DNA from: Sphingobacterium alkalisoli
Lineage (GTDB): Bacteria > Bacteroidota > Bacteroidia > Sphingobacteriales > Sphingobacteriaceae
Assembly (NCBI RefSeq): GCF_005049105.1
Contig: NZ_SUKA01000007.1
Span: forward strand, 1-64,000
Direction of reading: 5' to 3'
DNA length: 64,000 nucleotides
The notes beneath the pieces are model-generated. The model made no database searches and was not told the DNA's origin. It was given only the letters and a program-made list of their open reading frames with translations. Of the stretch, positions 42,789 to 52,019 are shown piece after piece; within the stretch, counting starts at the first letter, position 1; every line of letters begins with the position of its first letter. Position numbers and translations under genes: made by a program.

Positions 42789-43451
42789 ATGTTTATAAAT
42801 AAATTCCTAAGACTGATTTTTACTTACATTCTCTTTACAGGATGTTCATCAACTCAAGACTGTAAGGAAGGTATTAACCTTCTTCCTATGTACGGTAAAT
42901 TGCCAAAGTGTGCACAACAAGTAAAGAGTGACAACGATTTCCTTGCGCATGCAGACAAAAATTTCGCAGACAGGAAAACCGCTGCGCTATCTTATGTTGA
43001 TTTAGGATGGGACTATTTTTATAAAAACGACCTGGAAACATCTATGAAAAGATTCAATCAAGCTTGGCTTTTAGATAGTTTAAATGCGGACGTCTATTGG
43101 GGCTTCGGTAATTTACTAGGGAAAAAAAATGAACTGGAAGCATCAATCCATTTTTTCGAGCAGTCATTAAAACTTAATCCAGACAATTCAAGAGTTTATG
43201 AATCTCTAGCAACGAGTTATGGTCATTTATTTGAAGCGACTAAAGAACAAAACATTCTTGATAAAGCTATTGAAAGCTTAAGAAAAGCCAATACTTTAGA
43301 CGAAGATAATCCAAGGATTTTGGCACAATTGACAGCTGCGTATTCTTACTTTTTGCAAAAAGATAGTGCGAACAAATACTTAAACCTTACTGATAAAATT
43401 GATCCAAAAGCTGTTCCTACAGAAGTTAGGGAATTGCTGAAACAAAAATAG
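42789..43451 (+). CDS. TPR-repeat lipoprotein
   Basis: The signal (FLRLIFTYILFTGC) with lipobox cysteine 19 is followed by a mature part with about three tetratricopeptide repeats (SYVDLGWDYFYKNDLETSMKRFNQAWLLDSLN at about 69-100, VYWGFGNLLGKKNELEASIHFFEQSLKLNPDN, and a third with a longer insert). It is expected at the periplasmic side of a membrane, where TPRs bind partner proteins. No operon partner is seen on this strand; the next genes run the other way. Confidence 0.8.
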   Translation: MFINKFLRLIFTYILFTGCSSTQDCKEGINLLPMYGKLPKCAQQVKSDNDFLAHADKNFADRKTAALSYVDLGWDYFYKNDLETSMKRFNQAWLLDSLNADVYWGFGNLLGKKNELEASIHFFEQSLKLNPDNSRVYESLATSYGHLFEATKEQNILDKAIESLRKANTLDEDNPRILAQLTAAYSYFLQKDSANKYLNLTDKIDPKAVPTEVRELLKQK

Positions 43452-43547
43452 ACGGCAACTATGACCATAACCCGGCATAAAAATATGGTTGTGGAATAAT
43501 GCAAAAAGGTGCAATAATAAATTTAAATAAACAAAATCTCCGTTACA

Positions 43548-44000
43548 TTATGACACCCTCATTTGATAAATAAAAAAACCGGTCACCTCACCCTTGGGCT
43601 GAAATCCCAAGCGTTCATAAAGACGCCGTGCAGTATGGTTATCAAAAGCGGTGGATAGCTGCATGAAGGATGCGCCCGCCTCCCTGGCAAAGGTAAGGGA
43701 CGAATTGATCAATGCCTCTCCCACACCCTGCCTGCGAAATCTTTTTAAAACATATAGGTCATTTAGTATCCAGTCTTTCTGTAGGCGTGCAGAAGAGAAT
43801 TTGGGGTACAGTTGGACAAAACCTACAGGCTCTTCTCCGATCATAGCCACAAAAATAACGGTCTCCTGCCGTACCAAGCGTTCTGTGATGAATGTTGCAC
43901 CTGTCTTCACATCGGATTCCTGCCCATAAAACATACGGTATGCGTCAAAGAGCTTATTTACTAGTTCCTGATTTTCTAAACCTATTTCTATAACATCCAT
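43548..44000 (-). CDS. GNAT-family N-acetyltransferase
   Basis: All four GNAT motifs are visible in 150 residues: FVQLYPKFSS, WILNDLYVLKRFRRQGVGEALINSSLTFAREAG (acetyl-CoA loop RRQGVGEAL at about 91-99), STAFDNHTARRLYERLGF, and the terminal strand. The substrate cannot be read from the sequence. It lies 4 bases downstream of the PaiB-like gene on the same strand, so the two form an operon divergent from a MocR-type regulator. Confidence 0.85.
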   Translation of the reverse strand: MDVIEIGLENQELVNKLFDAYRMFYGQESDVKTGATFITERLVRQETVIFVAMIGEEPVGFVQLYPKFSSARLQKDWILNDLYVLKRFRRQGVGEALINSSLTFAREAGASFMQLSTAFDNHTARRLYERLGFQPKGEVTGFFIYQMRVS

Positions 44001-44004
44001 TGTC

Positions 44005-44622
44005 CTATTTCTTTTTTATATAAGGTTCCATATACTTCGTCAACTCTCTTTCCTGTTGCAGGGGGCTCTGCTCAAATGCTGCGCTTATGCGTTTCAATTC
44101 TTCCGTAGTCCGGTTCTGGCTTACTTTCTCCTGCGCCTGCAATTCGTCTACACATAGTTTGAAAGCTACTATTCCCTGCTGCATACGGTGTTTAGTCTCC
44201 TCGCTAATGCGTGTCCACTGTTCGCTATAGGAATTCTCATAATAGTTGATCATCTTCTCCAATGTTTCCCGCTTCTGTTCTTCCTGCTCCAGTATCTCTA
44301 TCTCACCATAGGCATGTACCGCTACGTAGTCCCAGGTTGGCACATTATCCAGCTTGTCGTAATGCTTTGGCGACACATAACCATGCGGTCCTGAAAAGAT
44401 GACCAAACACGCTGCATGCTGAAGTGTCGGCACCTGTTCGTTGCCCAACGCCATGTGGGATACCAAAGCCAGACGCTCGTTTTTCTCTTCCACTACAAAA
44501 GGCAGATGGGTTGCATACGGGCGGTTATTGTAGGTGCTTATCAATAAGGCAAAGCTGTTATTCCTCATAAATGTCAGCATCTTTTCCCGATCCTGCATCT
44601 TAAATCTTGTTGGTACGTACAT
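44005..44622 (-). CDS. PaiB-type FMN-binding protein
   Basis: The N-terminus MYVPTRFKMQDREKMLTFMR and the SGPHGYVSPKHY segment are characteristic of the PaiB/FMN-binding negative transcriptional regulator family, which has a split-barrel flavin fold like pyridoxamine oxidase. With 205 residues it has full family length. It shares a 70-base divergent promoter region with the MocR regulator at 44693 and is followed after 4 bases by a GNAT acetyltransferase, so flavoprotein and acetyltransferase are probably under MocR control. Confidence 0.85.
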   Translation of the reverse strand: MYVPTRFKMQDREKMLTFMRNNSFALLISTYNNRPYATHLPFVVEEKNERLALVSHMALGNEQVPTLQHAACLVIFSGPHGYVSPKHYDKLDNVPTWDYVAVHAYGEIEILEQEEQKRETLEKMINYYENSYSEQWTRISEETKHRMQQGIVAFKLCVDELQAQEKVSQNRTTEELKRISAAFEQSPLQQERELTKYMEPYIKKK

Positions 44623-44639
44623 TCTTATTTATGTTATTA

Positions 44640-44682
44640 TTGGATAAAAGTAAGGTATAAATAGCCTACCTTTATAATCCAA
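44640..44682. promoter_or_regulatory. Operator between PaiB-like and MocR-like genes
   Basis: TTGGATAAAAGTAAGGTA at 44640-44657 and TACCTTTATAATCCAA at 44667-44682 form an interrupted inverted repeat (TTGGAT...AAGGTA). It occupies the centre of the 70-base divergent promoter region, the usual binding position of MocR/GntR-type regulators controlling themselves and the neighbour. Confidence 0.6.
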
Positions 44683-44692
44683 TTTTATTAAA

Positions 44693-46165
44693 ATGGATAG
44701 TCCAATTATTTTCGGTTTATTCGAAGGCTGGCACCCTGACACCGCATCAGGCCGCCCCATCTTTCTACAGCTTTCCGAGAAGATCATGCAGCTGATCAAG
44801 GATGGCCAGCTTAGCCACAGACAAAAATTGCCCAGCACACGGTTGCTTGCCGCACAATTAAATATCAACCGGCTCACCGTGGGGAAAGCCTATGATGAGC
44901 TGTCACTGCAGGGCTGGCTGGATGCCAAGGTCGGCAGCGGCACTTTTGTATCGGCAGATACCACTACCGGGCAAGGAATAGACTGGTCTGGCGGGCAGGA
45001 GTCATCTGCTGTCACGGGTACAGATGTTCCTATACATAAGTATATTAGCGTACCCCATGTGACCGAACACCATGGATTGCATCTCGATGACGGATTTCCT
45101 GACCCACGTATTACTCCTTTAAAGGAATTCCAACGCTGCTGCCACAATCAGCTCAACCGCTCGGGACTCTATGAAAAATTTGGCCGCTATACACCTCCTC
45201 AAGGTTCAGCTTATTACAGGGAAACCCTTTCGAAATATCTGCATGAGACGCGTGCGCTGCCTACCAGCGAAGAGCAGATCCTATCAGTGAGTGGTACGGT
45301 GATGGCCCTGCACCTGATTGCCCAGACATTGCTACGTCCGAATGACGTAGTCGCACTGGGTATCCCCACTTGGGGACGTGCTGAGCAAAATTTTAGACAC
45401 GCCGGCGCCAATGTGCGCGGGATTTCTGTCGATGAGCAGGGTATTATCGTTGAAGAATTTGAACAGCTGCTGCAAAACTGCCCCATCAAGATGCTTTATC
45501 TCACACCACACCACCATTATCCCACTACAGTTACTCTTTCCCTCGACCGCAGGCTTAGGTTGCTGGAACTAGCCCATCGTTATGGTTTCTGGATCGTGGA
45601 AGACGATTATGATTTCGACTTTCATTTTGCCCTGCGTCCTATCCTACCCCTTGCCAGTGCAGACAGGCATGGACATGTCATTTATTGCGGTTCATTCAGC
45701 AAGTCGCTCTCCCCAGCTTTCCGAAATGGCTATGTCGTAGCGTCGGATAAAGTTATCTACGAACTGGCGAAATTGCGTTCTATTGTTGACCGGCAAGGCA
45801 ATCCGGTTATCGACCACGCATTTGCTGATCTTATCGAAGACGGGACTATGCAGCGCTTTCACCGCAAGGCATTAACCATCTACCGCAAGAGAAGAGATTT
45901 TCTTTGCGAGATGCTGGACAGTGAATTTTCAGGTCTTGTGCAGTATAATAAACCTCAAGGTGGCCTTGCCGTCTGGACACAGTTTGATGCCGCATTTCCA
46001 GTTGACGAAATAGCGGCTAAGGCCTTCGTCAAAGGGCTCTATATCTCCGATGGTCGTGCTCACCGTTATCCCGGCTACGCACAGAATGCAATACGCCTGG
46101 GCTTTGCGTCTTGCACCGAAGAGGAGATAGCCGCTAGCCTACGCATGCTGAAATCCGTTATGTAA
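44693..46165 (+). CDS. MocR/PdxR-type regulator (GntR HTH + aminotransferase fold)
   Basis: Residues 20-95 are a GntR winged helix (SGRPIFLQLSEKIMQLIKDGQL ... RLLAAQLNINRLTVGKAYDEL). From about 120 on the protein has the fold-type-I aminotransferase domain, with HHYPTTVTLS, EDDYDFDFHF and the PLP-lysine segment YCGSFSKSLSPAFRNGYV. At 490 residues it is a full MocR protein. MocR regulators bind pyridoxal phosphate and control nearby vitamin B6, amino acid or transport genes; here the targets are probably the divergent PaiB-like and GNAT genes. GC content is higher than in the cassette genes. Confidence 0.9.
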   Translation: MDSPIIFGLFEGWHPDTASGRPIFLQLSEKIMQLIKDGQLSHRQKLPSTRLLAAQLNINRLTVGKAYDELSLQGWLDAKVGSGTFVSADTTTGQGIDWSGGQESSAVTGTDVPIHKYISVPHVTEHHGLHLDDGFPDPRITPLKEFQRCCHNQLNRSGLYEKFGRYTPPQGSAYYRETLSKYLHETRALPTSEEQILSVSGTVMALHLIAQTLLRPNDVVALGIPTWGRAEQNFRHAGANVRGISVDEQGIIVEEFEQLLQNCPIKMLYLTPHHHYPTTVTLSLDRRLRLLELAHRYGFWIVEDDYDFDFHFALRPILPLASADRHGHVIYCGSFSKSLSPAFRNGYVVASDKVIYELAKLRSIVDRQGNPVIDHAFADLIEDGTMQRFHRKALTIYRKRRDFLCEMLDSEFSGLVQYNKPQGGLAVWTQFDAAFPVDEIAAKAFVKGLYISDGRAHRYPGYAQNAIRLGFASCTEEEIAASLRMLKSVM

Positions 46166-46426
46166 TACTGTCGTTTAATTGCTGTTTCATTTTATCAAAA
46201 GTTTGTTTCCCACAGGGTATAAACCACCATGAGGCTATCCTGTATGTTCCGCTTTTACTCTGTTCTCAATGCCCGCCCGGTCCGCCGGATCAGTAACAAT
46301 GCTTTTAAAATCGGACATTTCCGTTAATATCTAGCTGGTGGCAACCACATCATCCTCATTATGTATGAATGAATGAATCCGACAATAAAGCATGTTATTA
46401 ATGTACAACGGGGTAAAACATATGCC

Positions 46427-46454
46427 AAAAAAAATCCCCGGCAAAAACCGGGAA
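46427..46454 (-). terminator. Intrinsic terminator of the PorT-like gene
   Basis: TCCCCGG at 46435-46441 pairs with CCGGGA at 46448-46453; on the minus strand the hairpin is followed by a run of eight T residues. It begins 18 bases behind the stop at 46472. The remaining gap back to 46166 shows only a 27-codon minus-strand scrap, not called. Confidence 0.75.
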
Positions 46455-46471
46455 TTCTTAGTAAAAAACAA

Positions 46472-47074
46472 CTAGCGAGTTCCAAACTCGTACCCAATAC
46501 TAATCGAACTAACCCGATTCTGGAAAGTTGCATCCAAATTTGACATATTTATAAATCCGGCAGTACTATTTAAACTTAAGACCAATCCGTTGAAAAATCG
46601 GTAACCTGCTAAAAATCCTAGTCCTGCGTCGAAACGGTTGAGTTGATTAGGTTGACTGCCCCATTCCATATGAATCGAGCTGCGACCGGAAGTTACCTTC
46701 GCTGAGAGGCCGTATGCCAGGTAAGGTCCGCCTCCAAAAAACACTTCTCCACTTCCAGCACTAACACGTCCTAAAAAATTAATAGGCACCTCCAGATAAA
46801 GAAACTTGTCCGACAAAGTTTCACCGCCGTCCTCAAACCTTCCACCTTTACCCTGCAGCAGGACGCCCGGCTGAATCGAAAAGCCAGAAGAAACACGTGC
46901 ATCATAATACGCACCGACATGAAAGCTTGGCAAAATTTTCGTTGTTGAAGACTGATTGTCCATTCTAGCATACTCGCTGGCTAAATTTAGTCCCCCCTTA
47001 ATTCCGAAAGAACTTTGTGCATATAGTCCTGCACTACATAGTAGTGCCGCTACAGCTAAACAGGTTTTTTTCAT
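46472..47074 (-). CDS. PorT-family outer-membrane beta-barrel protein
   Basis: A signal peptide (KKTCLAVAALLCSAGLYAQ, cleavage after residue 20) is followed by the start SSFGIKGGLNLASEYA and eight alternating amphipathic strands ending in SSISIGYEFGTR. This is the PorT-family barrel of the Bacteroidota (outer membrane beta-barrel domain, about 200 residues). It lies in the outer membrane; members have diverse or unknown roles. It is a single gene with its own terminator. PorT itself belongs to type IX secretion, but no other gene of that system is present. Confidence 0.8.
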   Translation of the reverse strand: MKKTCLAVAALLCSAGLYAQSSFGIKGGLNLASEYARMDNQSSTTKILPSFHVGAYYDARVSSGFSIQPGVLLQGKGGRFEDGGETLSDKFLYLEVPINFLGRVSAGSGEVFFGGGPYLAYGLSAKVTSGRSSIHMEWGSQPNQLNRFDAGLGFLAGYRFFNGLVLSLNSTAGFINMSNLDATFQNRVSSISIGYEFGTR

Positions 47075-47826
47075 AGCATTAATAATTGTATAATGGAACC
47101 AAATGTAGGCAAATACGCTGAAAAATTATATACATCGCCTTCATTTTTAGAAGGATTGAAATTGGTAATGGAACTAAAAATAGGAGACTTTTTTATGACG
47201 GCATTAAAAAAGTCTATGGGTCTGGGCGCACCTCCTCGCCGATATATGCAAATAGCTGGCGCGTGGTAACCATGCCGAAAAATTAATTGGCAGAATACAG
47301 TTGATAGATAATATAAAAGCGGATTTGAAAGATTGGTTTGCAATTTCCGGAAGAACTAGTAGTTTCCAATTATGTCTTCGTTTGATCGGCTACTCCTTTT
47401 TATTCCAACTGAATCAGTTATCGGAACGAAGTGGCGGATCCCTTGGAAAGGACAAATAAGAAAAACAGAAGAATGTAGAAAAAATAAACCCAGGCCCTAC
47501 ATAACAGAAAATTTTAAATCGATTCCCACCTCGTTACCGTGCCTGAATCTTTCGTAAAACAGCCCAATACTCAAGCCTCTCATAAAGTTCCTGTTAAAGC
47601 TGAGATATTTCGAAATACCGAGCTGATAATCTATATTCTTGGAAAACACAGAAGCTCGTCCATAAAAATCTAAATGATCCCAGTATGTGGAGAAAATCTA
47701 TGATGAAAATAACATGAAAATTAAAATAGCAGCGTAGCTTATTATTAGAATTAATCATTATCTTAGTATGCCATAAATAGCCGTATTTTATTAAATTAAT
47801 GCAGAAAAATTGTTAACTAAACCTTC
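47075..47826. other. 752-base gap with a REP-like element
   Basis: CGCCGATATATGCAAATAGC at 47237-47256, followed by TGGCGCGTGGTAACCATGCC, is another copy of the dispersed element. Short open frames on either strand (for example 47372-47557) have no protein-like composition. No gene, RNA or promoter is called. Confidence 0.5.
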
Positions 47827-48543
47827 ATGAGAATCCCTACTATTCAAGGAATCATCGAGAGAAGATTACTCATAAACTTCGTTGCGGAGCCGGAATATGT
47901 TCAACGTATCCTACCGCCACCCTTCCGTCCAAAAATATATCGCGGTAAGGCTGTAGTCGGAATTTGCCTGATTAGGCTTAAAAATATCAGACCAAAGGGT
48001 TTGCCAAATTTCATGGGTGTAAATTCTGAAAATGGGGCTCATCGGATTGCTGTGGAATGGGATGAAAACGGTGAGATAAAAGAGGGTGTATTTATCCCCA
48101 GGAGAGATACTTCATCAAAACTAAATGCACTGGTCGGAGGTAGATCATTCCCGGGGAAGCATTTCTTTGCAAAATTCAATGTAAACGAACAGGACGGCCA
48201 TTATCATGTAGACTTTACCAGTTCGGATAATACGTATATACATATTGACGCTAAGCATAACGAACGCCTAAACGAAAATTCCATTTTTGAAACGCTGAAA
48301 GACGCATCCGAATTCTTCAAGGCTGGATCTATCAGCTATTCTCCCAATGGAAGAGCTTTTGATGGACTAGAACTGGACACCTATAAATGGAAAGTTTCTC
48401 CGCTGGAAGTTGAAACGGTAAAGTCCAGCTTCTTCGATGACAGGGATGTTTTTCCGACAGGAACTGTACAATTTGATAATGCCTTACTGATGGAAAACAT
48501 TGAACATCAATGGAAGTCGATGAAACAAATTAAGCTCCCATAA
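47827..48543 (+). CDS. DUF2071 family protein
   Basis: The sequence RRLLINFVAEPEYVQRILPPPFRPKIYRGKAVVGICLIRL at about 12-51 is the opening of DUF2071, a family with the fold of acetoacetate decarboxylase. The later segments (FDGLELDTYKWKVSPLEV, FFDDRDVFPTGTVQFDNALLM) fit too. With 238 residues it is complete. Enzyme activity has not been shown for this family. Twelve bases separate it from the DUF4328 gene, so the two form an operon. Confidence 0.8.
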   Translation: MRIPTIQGIIERRLLINFVAEPEYVQRILPPPFRPKIYRGKAVVGICLIRLKNIRPKGLPNFMGVNSENGAHRIAVEWDENGEIKEGVFIPRRDTSSKLNALVGGRSFPGKHFFAKFNVNEQDGHYHVDFTSSDNTYIHIDAKHNERLNENSIFETLKDASEFFKAGSISYSPNGRAFDGLELDTYKWKVSPLEVETVKSSFFDDRDVFPTGTVQFDNALLMENIEHQWKSMKQIKLP

Positions 48544-48554
48544 ATACCGCATAT

Positions 48555-49265
48555 ATGAATGACCTAACAACTAAAGATGTGAACGAAATGCACAATTCAT
48601 TACGACCTAATGCCCGGAGAGCAAAAAATGCAATTACATTGATATGGGTCATCCTAATACTCGACATCTTTTCTTTTATTTCAGCATACCTCCAATACGG
48701 ATTGCTGTATGCGCCCGAAATATCTGAAGAAGCTGCTGAAGCGAATGACCTCAGACAACAAATCATAGGTGGAGTATATCTGATATGCTTCGTGGTTTCG
48801 GCAGTTACTTTCATTAAATGGTTTAGACGGGCTTACTACAATCTGAGTCAAATGGACTCTTATGTATCTTATTCCAGCAATGATGTAGCGATAAGTTGGT
48901 TCTTGCCGATTATCAACCTTTTTAAGCCTTACCAGATCACGAAAGAATTGTATCAAAAAACGAAACAACTTTTAACCGAAAACAGCATAGAAAGCAGTGT
49001 AAAACTATCGACATCAACCGTTATCGCTTGGTGGACGCTCTGGGTCATCAACAGCATCCTTGGTCAAATAGCTTTACGTCTAGCAAGAAATACAAACACG
49101 GTGGACGACCTGTTGTTAAGCACATGGCTTGACATGGCATCCAGTTTAATCGGCATACCTCTCGCACTACTGGCGATAAAGGTAATAAGGGATTATGCGA
49201 CGGTAGAACCGTTGCTGTACGAGATACAAAGTGAGGATCTGAAAATAGAATCGGCGATGACCTAA
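48555..49265 (+). CDS. DUF4328 membrane protein
   Basis: Four to five membrane helices are seen (ITLIWVILILDIFSFISAYL, IIGGVYLICFVVSAVTFI, VIAWWTLWVINSILGQI, LIGIPLALLAIKVI). The loop FRRAYYNLSQMDSYVSYSSNDVAISWFLPIINLFKPYQI is the DUF4328 signature. It is an inner-membrane protein of unknown role. It lies behind a DUF2071 gene and is followed after 91 bases by another membrane-anchored orphan, all on the plus strand. Confidence 0.8.
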   Translation: MNDLTTKDVNEMHNSLRPNARRAKNAITLIWVILILDIFSFISAYLQYGLLYAPEISEEAAEANDLRQQIIGGVYLICFVVSAVTFIKWFRRAYYNLSQMDSYVSYSSNDVAISWFLPIINLFKPYQITKELYQKTKQLLTENSIESSVKLSTSTVIAWWTLWVINSILGQIALRLARNTNTVDDLLLSTWLDMASSLIGIPLALLAIKVIRDYATVEPLLYEIQSEDLKIESAMT

Positions 49266-49356
49266 AAGTGGGATATTCCCGATGAAATCATTTTTTATGT
49301 AACTTACAAGTTATAATTCTGATTTATTAACCGAGTCAAAGAGAAAAACTAATAAT

Positions 49357-49800
49357 ATGGATCAGGCAAAACTCGATGTCATACTGGATGGCCAGCCTTT
49401 TGAAGAGGCTGCTGAGGATGGGCGTTTCGCTATATTTTTCGATGACGACGATGGTCGTAGCGAGGAGAAATATTATATCCGAGCCAACGAAGAAGGTCTA
49501 CGACTGGTTGCTTATCAACTTTTATGTGCCGCTCGGGATCTAAAAGTCCAGACAGTAAACAAAGAATACCAAACGGTAAAGTTAATGACAGATGAGGACA
49601 AATGGATAGATAAAAGTTCTGAGGTCGTAATACGTTATGTAGAGCCTCTAGAAATAAATTCAAAACAGGCTCGCGCAGCAACTAAAGAAACGTGGAAACA
49701 CCGCGCCGCGGAAATCGGATGTGGCCTCCTTGGTATCTTTTTGCTGATATCATTAGTCGTGGGGATCTTTGAGGTGCTTACCTATCTTACATGGAAATAA
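49357..49800 (+). CDS. Hypothetical protein with C-terminal membrane anchor
   Basis: The first 110 residues are a soluble acidic domain (FAIFFDDDDGRSEEKYYIRA, VAYQLLCAARDLKVQTV). The last 30 form one membrane helix, IGCGLLGIFLLISLVVGIFEVL at about 121-142, so the protein is tail-anchored in the inner membrane with its N-terminus in the cytoplasm. No family is recognised. Confidence 0.65.
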   Translation: MDQAKLDVILDGQPFEEAAEDGRFAIFFDDDDGRSEEKYYIRANEEGLRLVAYQLLCAARDLKVQTVNKEYQTVKLMTDEDKWIDKSSEVVIRYVEPLEINSKQARAATKETWKHRAAEIGCGLLGIFLLISLVVGIFEVLTYLTWK

Positions 49801-49908
49801 AAAAAGTAAGTATTGGCTTGACACATTCCAAATGTGAGGTCCTACTTCTGGCAACAACAGCGGGTACGGCTCAAATGACGAAACAACTGATAACGAAAAG
49901 ATAAGAAA

Positions 49909-50442
49909 ATGGGATTTGGATTTAACTTATTTTTCCTTTTTATTCTCCTGCCCTTATCGGGTATTCTATTAGTAATCTGGCTAATATCAAAAAGATCCAT
50001 CTTTGGTAAGGCCCTTGGCTTGATCTGGATCGGAGTAGCCGCCATGGGATTGCTATCAGTAACAATTCAATGGTTATTTGCGCAGAAGGTTTTGTCTAAA
50101 AATGATTACTACGGTACATACGTGATTGATCGCGATTATTTCAAAGGGCGACAGGCTGATTGGCAGTATAATAGTTTTCGGTTTGAAATACGAAACAATG
50201 ATTCGATTTATTTTTATGTAACAGATAAAGATAAAATAATCAACACCTTAAAAGGAACTATTCAGACAGTAAAGCCATACGAATCGCATCGATTAATTAT
50301 AAATATGGAACAGCGTGGTCATCATATTTTAGCGACTGATCCGACAACATACAGAAATGCATGGAATTTTTTCTTAGTTTTTAACTCGAAAAAATTCAAG
50401 AATATGTATTTCAAAAAAGGAAATTGGAAAAAATTGGAATGA
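49909..50442 (+). CDS. Hypothetical membrane protein, 177 aa
   Basis: Two N-terminal membrane helices (LFFLFILLPLSGILLVIWLI and LIWIGVAAMGLLSVTIQWLF) are followed by a domain of about 110 residues, probably on the far side (DYYGTYVIDRDYFKGRQADWQYNSFRFEIRNNDSIYFYV). The DxYGTYxIDRxxFxGxxADWQY segment is typical of a Bacteroidota family of single-gene membrane proteins; I cannot name it. It follows the tail-anchored gene by 108 bases. Confidence 0.65.
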   Translation: MGFGFNLFFLFILLPLSGILLVIWLISKRSIFGKALGLIWIGVAAMGLLSVTIQWLFAQKVLSKNDYYGTYVIDRDYFKGRQADWQYNSFRFEIRNNDSIYFYVTDKDKIINTLKGTIQTVKPYESHRLIINMEQRGHHILATDPTTYRNAWNFFLVFNSKKFKNMYFKKGNWKKLE

Positions 50443-50682
50443 GACCTGTTGTCAGAATGCTTAAGGGATAGTCTCCGATTTAACTTTGTAATACTAAACG
50501 TTGCCTGCTATTTTTTCCAAAGAAAATATCCGTTCTATTTCCTTTTTTTGTAATTTAGAACTAATAAATAGCTTATGCTACCGTGGTGCTAAATCTCCGA
50601 AGGACTAGATGAAATTAATTTAATATTCATACTTATTTATCTACCACTATCGACAAGCCTCAAATTATATCTATTATTATAA

Positions 50683-51465
50683 ATGACGACACACTATGAC
50701 ATAAACTGGCTGAAAGAAAGGTTTGAAAATAGCGAAACTTTGAAATACATTTTCTTTTGGGGGCATACAAAAAGGCATAACGAAGAAATTGGTAAATTTT
50801 GTTTCAGCCAATGGTCTGAAAGCCCCTTTACTGTTGACAATATCTCTTACAAAACTGCTGAACATTGGATGATGGCGCATAAGGCTATGCTATTCAGTGA
50901 CAAAAAAATATTTGAGAAAATAATAAATTGTGACAAACCAGGAGAAGCAAAAGAGCTCGGACGACAGGTGAATGGTTATAATGACCTAACTTGGAACAAG
51001 AAAAAATTTGATATTGTAAAATTAGGTAATATCCATAAATTCAATCAATATCCAAAATTTGCAGAGTATCTCCTGAAAACGGAAAACAGAATTTTGGTTG
51101 AAGCAAGTCCCGTCGACACAATCTGGGGAATTGGTCTTTCACAAGACAGCAGCGAGATAAAAAATGTTCACGCTTGGCGGGGACAAAATTTACTTGGCTT
51201 TGCTTTAATGGTAGCAAGAGATTTTTTAAATGATTTTGGACATTTCAGTCCACTTAAAAATGCAATTCAAACACCTTGGGCAAAATTCCCAAATGTTGAC
51301 GGCGACGGAATGTTTTGGCGAATGGGAAAAGTAGAAGATTATTTAACCGAATTCAGTAAATACTATCAAAGTCTGAACGATAGAGAGAAGACAATTTATA
51401 AGCTGACAAATCCTCAACCGTATGGTTGGAATCAATTTTACGACCGAGCGCCCGATATAATTTAA
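50683..51465 (+). CDS. NADAR-family protein (YbiA-like)
   Basis: Residues 20-185 contain the NADAR signature: FCFSQWSESPFTVDNISYKTAEHWMMAHKAMLF, EAKELGRQV, WNKKKFDIV and the end HAWRGQNLLGFALMVARDFL. YbiA-like NADAR enzymes hydrolyse N-glycosidic bonds; family members act on riboflavin-pathway intermediates or remove ADP-ribose from guanine. The C-terminal 75 residues (TPWAKFPNVDGDGMFWRMGK) are an extension found in Bacteroidota. The ADP-ribosylation link makes a role beside toxin systems possible, but the gene stands alone. Confidence 0.85.
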   Translation: MTTHYDINWLKERFENSETLKYIFFWGHTKRHNEEIGKFCFSQWSESPFTVDNISYKTAEHWMMAHKAMLFSDKKIFEKIINCDKPGEAKELGRQVNGYNDLTWNKKKFDIVKLGNIHKFNQYPKFAEYLLKTENRILVEASPVDTIWGIGLSQDSSEIKNVHAWRGQNLLGFALMVARDFLNDFGHFSPLKNAIQTPWAKFPNVDGDGMFWRMGKVEDYLTEFSKYYQSLNDREKTIYKLTNPQPYGWNQFYDRAPDII

Positions 51466-51542
51466 CGGATACATTAGCTATCCGAAATTACTGTCGACGA
51501 CAACATATAACAGCTTGGATTAGAAAACGAAAAAAGAAACAA

Positions 51543-52019
51543 ATGCCAAAAATCGAACTCGTCACGGAAATTAACTCGGCAATCGGAACCTGCTTTGATC
51601 TCGCAAGAAGTATCGATCTACATAAACTTTCAACGGCAAAGACACACGAGCAGGCCATTGCCGGTAAAACTTCTGGACTGATTGAATTAAATGAGTTTGT
51701 GACCTGGCAAGCTACGCATTTCGGTATCAGACAAAAGTTAACTTCAAAAATCACGGCTTTTGATAGACCGAACTATTTTGTTGACGAACAGGTAAAAGGA
51801 GCTTTCAAATCCATGTATCACGAACATAGTTTCGTACAGATGGGTGATAAGGTAATCATGAAAGATTCTTTTGAATTTCAATCGCCTTTTGGCATATTCG
51901 GAAAGTTGTTTAACGAACTTATATTGACGAAGTATTTAAAGCAATTCCTTATTGAAAGAAATAACATGATAAAAACATTTGCGGAAACAGACAAATGGAA
52001 ATCAATTTTAATAGGGTAA
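51543..52019 (+). CDS. SRPBCC-family protein (START-like ligand-binding fold)
   Basis: The segments INSAIGTCFDLARSIDLHKLST at 10-31, LNEFVTWQATHFGIRQKLTSKITAFDRPNYFVDEQ and FKSMYHEHSFVQMGDKVIMKDSFEFQSPFG are those of the SRPBCC (START/Bet v1-like) proteins common in Bacteroidota, which bind small hydrophobic ligands. The open frame extends upstream to 51426 inside the NADAR gene, but homology begins at MPKIEL, so I choose the ATG at 51543. The stop overlaps the start of a broken P-loop gene as TAATG. Confidence 0.8.
   Translation: MPKIELVTEINSAIGTCFDLARSIDLHKLSTAKTHEQAIAGKTSGLIELNEFVTWQATHFGIRQKLTSKITAFDRPNYFVDEQVKGAFKSMYHEHSFVQMGDKVIMKDSFEFQSPFGIFGKLFNELILTKYLKQFLIERNNMIKTFAETDKWKSILIG

Noticed and set aside
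46235..46318. 27-codon minus-strand frame (MSDFKSIVTDPADRAGIENR)
   Set aside because: It has protein-like composition, but is too short and lacks any partner; perhaps a remnant.
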